From JAEELC01 sp963605425 (lineage in GTDB: Bacteria > Bacillota_I > Bacilli_A > Acholeplasmatales > Anaeroplasmataceae), in contig CAVCUQ010000042.1 of assembly GCA_963605425.1 (NCBI GenBank), positions 1-10,985 of the forward strand: a stretch of 10,985 bases of DNA. Direction: 5' to 3'. This document shows, piece after piece, positions 5,911 to 10,985 of the stretch. A program made the translations under genes and the position numbers. The notes beneath the pieces were generated by a model. That model was not told the DNA's origin. It made no database searches and was given only the letters and a program-made list of their open reading frames with translations. Each line of letters opens with the position of its first letter. Positions within the stretch are counted from its first letter, which is position 1.

Positions 5911-8900
5911 ATGGCTTTTAATATTATAGATTCATCAAGAAAGATATCTGATAAATATAAAAGATATCTTAAGACAATATTTGATATCAAAGACCCTGAT
6001 TACAAAAGTATTTTTGAAAAGAGATTAAAGGAAAGTAAAGCATTTGAAAAAGGCCCTTTTCTTGATGTAACTAATTCTTTTTATAAAGGAAAAAGTTTAG
6101 AAGAATTAATTAATGAAGGTTTAATCTCAATTGAATTTAGAAAGTTAGATAAATTATATAAGATTCCTAATTTACATTATCATCAAGAAGAAGCTTTAAG
6201 AAAGGCAATAAGCGGAGAAAACTTAATTGTATCTACAGGTACTGGTTCAGGTAAAACTGAATGTTTCTTACTTCCTGTTATTAATGAATTACTTAGAGAA
6301 AAAGAAAACGGCACTTTAAATGATGGTGTTAGAGCTTTAATAATCTACCCTATGAATGCATTAGCAAATGACCAAATTGATAGACTTAGAAAGACATTTG
6401 CAGAGTATCCTGATATTACATTTGGTTGTTATACAGGTCAAACTAAGCATCATGATAAGACTACACCTTATCAAAAAGGTGCTATTGATCAATATATTGA
6501 ACTTAATGGTAAAAGAATTGATAATGAAAGATTACAAAAGCCACTTCCTAATGAAAGACTTTCTAGAGATTCAATGAAGAAGAATCCTCCTCATATTCTA
6601 ATTACTAACTATGCAATGCTTGAGTATTTAATGTTAAGACCTGAAGATAATGTGTTCTTTGATGGTAGTAAATCAAAAAAATGGAAATTTATTGTTTTAG
6701 ATGAAGCACATACATATACTGGTTCTACTGGTATTGAAGTTTCTATGTTATTAAGACGTTTAGAGGCTAAACTTAATAATAAAGACTTACAATTTATTTT
6801 GACAAGTGCAACCTTAGGTGATGAGAAATCAAATGATGAGGTTATCGAATTTGCAAACAAATTATGTTCTAAAGAATTTAAGAAGGAAAACATTATACGG
6901 GCTAAGAGAATTGATCTAAAACAAGAGGAGAATAAATATAATCTTGATAAAGATTTTTATGGTTTTACAGAAAAGTTAATGGATGATGGTTATGATGATG
7001 CCTATATTATTGATGAAATAGAAAAGAAATATAATTTTAATATAAGTAGTACTTCTTTAGATGAATATTTATATGAACTATTAATTAAGGATAGTACGTT
7101 TTGGAATATTAAGAACTATTTAACTGAGCCTAAGAATGTTAAATCAATTAGTGAACAAATTGGATGGAGTGAAGAAGAAATTTCTATATTTGTAGAGGTG
7201 GCTTCTCGTGCAAGTAAGAATGGCTCTAAATTATTTGATTCTAGATATCATATGTTCCTTCGTGCAACAGAAGGTGTATTTATCACTCTTTCACCTCATA
7301 AAGATGTTTTCCTTAATAGACGTGATATGGCTTATTATGATAATAGTGAATATAAAGTGTTTGAAGCTGTTACCTGCACACAATGCCACTCTATTTATTT
7401 AATAGGTTATGTGGAAAATAGCCATTTAGTTCAAAAATCTAATGCTGAGTCGGGTGCAATCAAAGAAGCTTATTATGTAGGTGACACTTATAGTAATACT
7501 GATGCAGATTCAACACTAGAAGATTCTAAATTAGTAATAGAAAAATTTGAATTATGTCCTCACTGTGGTTTTATAAGAAGCGTAAATTTAGTCCATAAAA
7601 CTTGTTGCGAGCATAATGAGAGTGATTTTGTAAATGTATACAAGGTCAAAACAACTGATAGTGTTAATGGAAGAGTCAGTAAATGTGTTGCCTGTGAAAA
7701 TGTTAATAGACTTGGAATACTTAGAGGATTTTTCTCAGGACAAGAAGCTTCAACAGCAGTTATCGGTACATCTTTATTTGAAGAATTACCAAGTCATGAA
7801 AAGAAAATAACCATAAGTCATAATGACGATGATAACGGTTTTGAGTTTGAAGGCGCAGGAGAGTCTGTTGAAGTGACATCTAAAGCAAAACAATTCATTG
7901 CCTTTTCTGATTCAAGACAAGCTGCAGCCTACTTTGCAAGTTATTTTTCAATGTCTTATGACTCAATTCTTTATGGCCGTATGATTAAAGGGCAAATGGA
8001 TAACATTTCAGATGATAATATTACTGTTTCTCAATTTGTTACAAATCTTACTGCATCTATGCAAGAAAATAAAATAATACCATTTGATGAATATCTAATG
8101 AGTTTAAAAACAAAGAGTATTATTTCCTATGATTATGAAAAGGTTGCTTGGCAAGCTTTATTAAAAGAATTAGTGGATTCTAATTCTAGAAATTCTTTAA
8201 TTGGCTTAGGATTATTAGGTATTGACTTTAATCCTGACTTAAAAATATTTGCAAGTCATAAATCATATGGATTAACTGCTAGTGAAGTTAAAGATATATG
8301 CATGGTGTTTGTTATGTCTATGCTTTCAGATCCTGCTGTTTATTATCCTAAAATTATGACTATAGCGGATAAAGAATTCTTTACTCATAATGGTATTGAA
8401 ATAAGTTATTTAAAGGATAAAGGATCAGATTACGTTAAATCATTTATTCCTAAAAGTGAATCTCTTTCGAATAAGAGATTAGATTATTTAACTAAGGTTT
8501 TAACACAAATAGATAAAAATGTAACAAGAGAAGATATTGTAAAAGTGCTAGGACAAATATGGGATGTCTTTTTTGCACCTAACAAGCAAAATAAGCCTCA
8601 GATAATGTTCCAAGATAAAGAAGGTCATTACAAAGTAAATCTTTTAAATTTAGTATTAACTAAGAATAAAAAGGTATATAGATGCACTAAATGCAATAAA
8701 TTAACCTTTTTTAATGTTAGAGGCGTATGTCCTACATATCAATGTGATGGTATGCTCGAAGAAATTGATGTTAATACCCTTGAAAAGGATAATCATTATT
8801 ATAGATTATATCATGATTTAGAGATTGAACCTTTAAGAGTAGTTGAACATACAGCCCAATTAGATAGAGAAGAAGCATATAATTATCAAAATCTATTTAA

Positions 8901-10746
8901 AGATCAAAAAATTGATGTTTTAAGCTGTTCTACAACATTTGAAATGGGTGTTGATGTTGGTGAACTTGAAACTGTATTTATGAGAAATATGCCACCATCT
9001 GCCTCAAATTATGCTCAAAGAGCAGGACGTGCTGGTCGCAGTGCTAAATCTGCAGCCTTTGCTTTAACTTTCTGCAATAAATCAAATCATGATTTCAATT
9101 ACTTTGATAGACCTACTCAAATGATTAATGGTGTTATCACTCCACCTCATTTTAAAGTTGATAATGAGAAAATATGTATTAGACATTTATATTCATCAGC
9201 CTTATCATTCTTCTTCAAACTTCATCCTGAATTCTTTTCAAATGCTAAAATGATGATGGAAGAAGACACGGAAACAGGACTTTGTGGTTACACTGAATTT
9301 GAAAAATTCTTAAATAATGATTCTTTCTATAAGGATAATTTAAAACAATATCTTTATGATTCAGTTCCAGAGTCTTTACATCAAAAATTTGAACTTGATA
9401 CATTTGGATGGGTTAAGTGGTTATTTACAACTCACGAAGATGATTATCCTAGTTTATTTGATGTTAGAGAGCATTATTTAAAAGAGATTACTGAATTAAA
9501 AGATGCTTATAATAATGCAAAGGCTGAAGGGGACCCTATGCAATATAGTCTTAAAAATAGAATTAAGACTTATGAAGATGAACGTATTATTAGTTTCTTA
9601 TCTAGAAGTAATATCTTACCTAGATATGGATTCCCTGTTGATACTGTAGATTTAGAAATTAACACTAATACTAAAGATAATGACTTATCAGGTATTGAAC
9701 TTACCAGAGACCTATCTATGGCTATTTCTGAATATGCGCCAGGCTGTCAAGTAGTCGCAAATAACAAATTAGTTACCTCTGAGTTTATTAAAGTTAATCC
9801 TGTCTTAGGATGGCGTAAATATGATTATATTGAGTGTACTAATTGTAAAACGCTAAATGTTTCAACTAACGGAGGATCAAATAATGGTCAAAATGGTGCA
9901 TTATGTAGCTGCAGGCAATGCAAAGAGAAGTTTGATACTAATAGTATTAAGACATTCTTGATTCCTGAATTTGGTTTTGTAGCAGCTGAAAAGATTGATA
10001 AACCTACTATGATCAGACCGGAAAAGACATACAGAACTGAAGCTACTTTCTATAGTTATAAGGAATCCGTATCAAAAACAAATTATAAGATTAATAATAC
10101 TGATATTGTTTTATCTTATATTGGTAATGATGGTGAGATGGTTATTCTTAATAGTTCAGATTTCTTTGTATGTGAAAGATGTGGATATTCAATAGAAGCA
10201 CCTGCTAATATAGGTCCATATGTAAAATCATTTGTGCCTGAAAAACCACATAAAAATCCAAGAGGTTATTTTTGTAAAACAGGGGTACCTCTTTATAGAT
10301 ATTCTTTAGGATATAAATTTAAAACTGATGTCATTAAAATAAAAATTAAAGCACCATTATTAAGTGATGGTAAATTTCATGATGAGGCATATACAATTTT
10401 ACAAGCATTGATATTAGCTGCTTCAAGAATTTTAAATATTGAAAATACTGAAATTGCAGGATGTCTTCAATATTATAAAGATGATAATGGACATAGTTAT
10501 AGTTATATTTTATATGATACTACTCCAGGTGGAGCAGGTCATGTAAAGAGATTAAATACAAGTGAAATGATTAAAGACTTACTTAATACTGCTTATCACA
10601 TTGCAAAATCTTGTTGTAATTGTGCAGAAGATTCATCTTGTTATAGCTGTTTAAGAACTTATCAAAATCAAAAATATCATGATGTTATTAAAAGAAGTTA
10701 TGTAATTAATTATTTAGGAAAGGTAATAGAAAATATTGAAAACTAA
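5911..10746 (+). CDS. Giant superfamily 2 DEAH-box helicase with DUF1998-type C-terminus (YprA/DruE-like)
   Basis: This 1611-residue protein is predicted to be an ATP-driven nucleic-acid helicase or translocase. Motifs in order: Q-like HYHQ (Q92), Walker A TGTGSGKT (109-116), Ia YPMNALANDQ (146-155), TNYAMLEYLML, DEAH (264-267, DEAHTYTG), TSATLG (298-303), motif IV QFIAFSDSRQ (661-670), motif V FEMGVDVG (1010-1017) and motif VI QRAGRAGRS (1036-1044). About 350 residues separate the two RecA lobes, and a further 330 are inserted inside the second lobe. Cysteine pairs are C489/C492, C549/C552, C592/C595, C925/C928 with C940/C945, C1309/C1312 with C1332/C1334/C1337, and C1421/C1424, probably zinc ribbons. 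The C-terminus has TTPGGAGH (1537-1544) and C1568/C1569/C1571/C1577/C1580-LR, the DUF1998 signature. All key helicase residues are present. AGGGGGG at 5897-5903 gives a strong ribosome site. Related helicases drive Druantia (DruE), DISARM and Dpd and are linked to MrfA/YprA, so a role in phage defence is likely. The exact system is not determined. Confidence 0.9.
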   Translation: MAFNIIDSSRKISDKYKRYLKTIFDIKDPDYKSIFEKRLKESKAFEKGPFLDVTNSFYKGKSLEELINEGLISIEFRKLDKLYKIPNLHYHQEEALRKAISGENLIVSTGTGSGKTECFLLPVINELLREKENGTLNDGVRALIIYPMNALANDQIDRLRKTFAEYPDITFGCYTGQTKHHDKTTPYQKGAIDQYIELNGKRIDNERLQKPLPNERLSRDSMKKNPPHILITNYAMLEYLMLRPEDNVFFDGSKSKKWKFIVLDEAHTYTGSTGIEVSMLLRRLEAKLNNKDLQFILTSATLGDEKSNDEVIEFANKLCSKEFKKENIIRAKRIDLKQEENKYNLDKDFYGFTEKLMDDGYDDAYIIDEIEKKYNFNISSTSLDEYLYELLIKDSTFWNIKNYLTEPKNVKSISEQIGWSEEEISIFVEVASRASKNGSKLFDSRYHMFLRATEGVFITLSPHKDVFLNRRDMAYYDNSEYKVFEAVTCTQCHSIYLIGYVENSHLVQKSNAESGAIKEAYYVGDTYSNTDADSTLEDSKLVIEKFELCPHCGFIRSVNLVHKTCCEHNESDFVNVYKVKTTDSVNGRVSKCVACENVNRLGILRGFFSGQEASTAVIGTSLFEELPSHEKKITISHNDDDNGFEFEGAGESVEVTSKAKQFIAFSDSRQAAAYFASYFSMSYDSILYGRMIKGQMDNISDDNITVSQFVTNLTASMQENKIIPFDEYLMSLKTKSIISYDYEKVAWQALLKELVDSNSRNSLIGLGLLGIDFNPDLKIFASHKSYGLTASEVKDICMVFVMSMLSDPAVYYPKIMTIADKEFFTHNGIEISYLKDKGSDYVKSFIPKSESLSNKRLDYLTKVLTQIDKNVTREDIVKVLGQIWDVFFAPNKQNKPQIMFQDKEGHYKVNLLNLVLTKNKKVYRCTKCNKLTFFNVRGVCPTYQCDGMLEEIDVNTLEKDNHYYRLYHDLEIEPLRVVEHTAQLDREEAYNYQNLFKDQKIDVLSCSTTFEMGVDVGELETVFMRNMPPSASNYAQRAGRAGRSAKSAAFALTFCNKSNHDFNYFDRPTQMINGVITPPHFKVDNEKICIRHLYSSALSFFFKLHPEFFSNAKMMMEEDTETGLCGYTEFEKFLNNDSFYKDNLKQYLYDSVPESLHQKFELDTFGWVKWLFTTHEDDYPSLFDVREHYLKEITELKDAYNNAKAEGDPMQYSLKNRIKTYEDERIISFLSRSNILPRYGFPVDTVDLEINTNTKDNDLSGIELTRDLSMAISEYAPGCQVVANNKLVTSEFIKVNPVLGWRKYDYIECTNCKTLNVSTNGGSNNGQNGALCSCRQCKEKFDTNSIKTFLIPEFGFVAAEKIDKPTMIRPEKTYRTEATFYSYKESVSKTNYKINNTDIVLSYIGNDGEMVILNSSDFFVCERCGYSIEAPANIGPYVKSFVPEKPHKNPRGYFCKTGVPLYRYSLGYKFKTDVIKIKIKAPLLSDGKFHDEAYTILQALILAASRILNIENTEIAGCLQYYKDDNGHSYSYILYDTTPGGAGHVKRLNTSEMIKDLLNTAYHIAKSCCNCAEDSSCYSCLRTYQNQKYHDVIKRSYVINYLGKVIENIEN

Positions 10747-10748
10747 AT

Positions 10749-10930
10749 AAATTTGAATATGAAGACTTAAAAACGGAAGAATTTGAAGATATTCATAATC
10801 TTTTTGCTTCAATAATTGCAAAAGGCATTAGTTTTCTATTAAAACAAGGTTTATATAAAGAATATATCAGTTTGCAAGAAAATTTAACTACTATGCGTGG
10901 TAAAATAAATATATCAAAAACGATTAAAAA
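10749..10930 (+). pseudogene. mcrC: McrC-like restriction component, remnant truncated at both ends
   Basis: Frame 3, open from 10740 to the window end, reads FEDIHNLFASIIAKGISFLL, then KQGLYKEYISLQENLTTMRG and KINISKTIK. This is the N-terminal domain of McrC-like proteins ('..LFa.ll..G...LlkrGL.reY......l..lRGkI....'). McrC is the partner of the McrB GTPase in methylation-dependent restriction and carries a PD-(D/E)XK nuclease near its C-terminus, which is absent here. Two parts are missing. Upstream, the usual start with an 'I.NIYYML.YA' segment is absent: codons run straight back into the helicase stop region, a TGA at 10737 closes the frame, and no ATG precedes the homology. Downstream, the expected sequence stops at about 10930, where composition changes. 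I see no mcrB. The helicase and this fragment were probably joined by a deletion. Confidence 0.65.
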
Positions 10931-10985
10931 GGGGCTGCGGACGAAATCTTGGACCATTTTACTGTGTCGCTTGATTCCTGTAATC
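10931..10985. other. GC-rich end segment, possible insertion sequence end or assembly junction
   Basis: From GGGGCTGCGG (10931-10940) to the window end GC is 27 of 55 bases, against roughly 25-30% before it. The change coincides with the point where the McrC-like reading stops resembling the family. Many Bacillota insertion sequences begin with GGGGCTG-like ends, so an IS end is plausible. Too little is present to see a transposase, a matching inverted repeat or a target duplication. Confidence 0.35.

Noticed and set aside
6368..6577. Plus-strand open frame in another phase inside the helicase gene
   Set aside because: It is a low-complexity Leu/Ile-rich translation inside a region coding conserved helicase motifs, with no ribosome site.
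6609..6893. Minus-strand open frame of 94 codons
   Set aside because: It is a shadow of the helicase core (DEAH and SAT motifs are on the + strand) with no start signals.
7208..7402. Second plus-strand out-of-phase frame inside the helicase gene
   Set aside because: It overlaps the zinc-cluster region of the helicase and shows no motif or start signal of its own.
1..10985. CRISPR array, tRNA or rRNA genes
   Set aside because: No regularly spaced repeats and no tRNA- or rRNA-like segments were found on either strand by reading.

Overview
The window is about 11 kb of very AT-rich DNA with strong Shine-Dalgarno sites, AGA as the usual Arg codon, TAA as nearly every stop codon and TGG as Trp under the standard code. 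This fits a low-GC Bacillota (Clostridia, Bacilli or Erysipelotrichia type). I cannot name a species. All supported genes are on the + strand, and the content looks like an accessory or defence island.

Left part (1-1608). It opens with the last 65 codons of a gene resembling the C-terminal domain of ATP-binding DUF4143 proteins. An intact GNAT acetyltransferase of the AANAT-like type follows 16 bases later. Next comes a Phd/YefM - RelE/ParE toxin-antitoxin module behind its own promoter, with an inverted repeat over the -10 box that could be the autoregulatory operator. The module looks damaged. One extra T at 1121 puts a TGA into the antitoxin and cuts off a recognisable 15-residue C-terminal tail that is still readable in the next frame. 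The toxin has lost the start codon in front of its first beta strand. A Rho-independent terminator at about 1570-1608 closes the unit.

Middle (1702-2190). A small RNase III-fold protein keeps some of the catalytic-domain signature but lacks two acidic residues expected in an active RNase III.

Right part (2281-10746). A promoter flanked by 9-bp inverted repeats drives two very large genes separated by 2 bases. The first encodes an unrecognised 1181-residue protein with an N-terminal mixed/helical half and a beta-rich C-terminal half. The second encodes a 1611-residue superfamily 2 helicase of the YprA/DUF1998 kind, with all main helicase motifs, at least five cysteine-pair clusters and a C-terminal cysteine-rich DUF1998-like end. 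A giant DUF1998 helicase paired with a large protein of unknown function is the layout of anti-phage systems such as Druantia type III (DruH-DruE), and related helicases occur in DISARM and Dpd. I regard this pair as the most interesting object here: a probable, possibly undescribed, variant of a helicase-based defence system.

Right edge (10749-10985). Immediately after the helicase stop, an in-frame McrC-like segment begins without a start codon or the usual N-terminus. It runs about 60 codons and stops making sense at about 10931, where GC rises from roughly 25-30% to about 50%. The mcrC copy therefore seems truncated at both ends, by a rearrangement next to the helicase and by an insertion or assembly junction on the right.
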